A DNA stretch of 46,915 nt, from contig NZ_JACJVN010000080.1 in assembly GCF_014212015.1 (NCBI RefSeq), positions 1 to 46,915 on the forward strand, in the 5' to 3' direction. A program made the position numbers and the translations under genes. Below are positions 46,816 through 46,915 of the stretch, piece by piece. This DNA is from Cohnella lubricantis. GTDB lineage: Bacteria > Bacillota > Bacilli > Paenibacillales > Paenibacillaceae. Numbering within the stretch: position 1 is the stretch's first letter; the number at the start of each line of letters is the position of its first letter. Below the pieces are notes generated by a model. It was not told the origin of the DNA. It made no database searches and was given only the letters and a program-made list of their open reading frames with translations.

Positions 46816-46915
46816 ACAAACACAAGCTTGTCCAAGGAACAATCAAGGACTTGCGCCTTGATAACCGGATACGAAACGATTTGCGCTTGAAACGTTCTAA
46901 CCTTACTGTGTGCTG
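46816..46915 (+). other. rRNA-leader-like sequence at the right edge
   Basis: After tRNA-Met no gene is seen. ACTTGCGCCTTGATAACCGG (46850-46869) on the plus strand resembles the rrn antitermination/spacer motif (TTGCTCTTTGAAAACTGGATA-like) that precedes 16S or 23S genes in Bacillales, followed by CGAAACGA and TTGCGCTTGAAACG. This is only a resemblance; the rRNA itself is not in the window. Confidence 0.4.

Noticed and set aside
46816..46915. 5S rRNA end before the tRNA cluster on the minus strand
   Set aside because: None of the conserved 5S 3'-end sequence is present on that strand.

Overview
The window looks like a chromosomal segment of a high-GC Gram-positive endospore former of the family Paenibacillaceae (Paenibacillus or Cohnella type). 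This is inferred from GC-rich Bacillales-like coding sequence, Bacillus-style operon order (cggR-gapA-pgk-tpiA-gpmI-eno; rapZ-yvcK-whiA-HPr-like gene; hprK-lgt-ppaX-yvoF-hisZ...hisI), a sporulation inhibitor gene of the sda type, a CtsR box before clpP and strong AAGGAGG-type ribosome binding sites. No IS element, prophage or CRISPR array was seen. No taxon was assigned by any search.

Layout. (1) 1-2736, minus strand: 3' part of rnr (runs off the left edge) and secG, each in its own transcription unit. (2) 2737-11944: the accessory block. It holds a frameshifted WYL-domain regulator divergent from an MFS transporter around a perfect palindrome, a 450-base gene-free stretch with inverted repeats, a sugar-phosphate isomerase with a catabolite-response element in its promoter, a two-component system followed by an ATPase plus two permeases of the lantibiotic/bacitracin self-protection (LanFEG/Bcr) type, and a papain-like (NlpC/P60-superfamily) hydrolase. 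(3) 11945-19850, minus: the glycolytic operon cggR-gapA-pgk-tpiA-gpmI-eno, with a CggR operator/promoter and, between gpmI and eno, ten tandem 51-bp units that each contain a dyad. (4) 19799-22710: tRNA-Arg(CCG), CtsR-controlled clpP, an sda-type gene with an N-terminal extension, and a second MFS transporter, all plus strand. (5) 22717-30807, minus: secreted SIMPL protein, HPr-like/Crh-locus protein, whiA, yvcK/glmR, rapZ, glucokinase, thioredoxin reductase, TPR protein. (6) 30966-42488, minus: a second-type prs gene with its own promoter, the complete histidine operon hisZGDBHAFI(E) with its own promoter, then yvoF-like acetyltransferase, ppaX, lgt, hprK. (7) 42651-46915, minus: msmX/ugpC-type sugar ABC ATPase, a PucR/CdaR-type regulator, a TagO/WecA-type phosphosugar transferase and a cluster of six tRNAs (Met-Val-Asp-Phe-Tyr-Lys in transcription order).

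How the genes fit together. Much of the window is carbon-catabolite control and central glycolysis: HPr-like protein, HPr kinase/phosphorylase and P-Ser-HPr phosphatase-type PpaX, CggR, glucokinase, YvcK, RapZ and an MsmX-type ATPase. One putative cre site (isomerase promoter) would be a target of that circuit. Prs and the his operon share the PRPP metabolite.

The most notable observations are: a HisA that resembles the eukaryotic (HIS6-type) rather than the usual bacterial enzyme; an HPr-like protein at the crh locus that still carries His15; the 51-bp dyad array inside the glycolytic operon with a diverged relative between hisG and hisD; the frameshifted WYL regulator beside an intact operator; and a compact cell-envelope-stress/peptide-resistance module. 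I did not find evidence for a wholly unknown multi-gene system.
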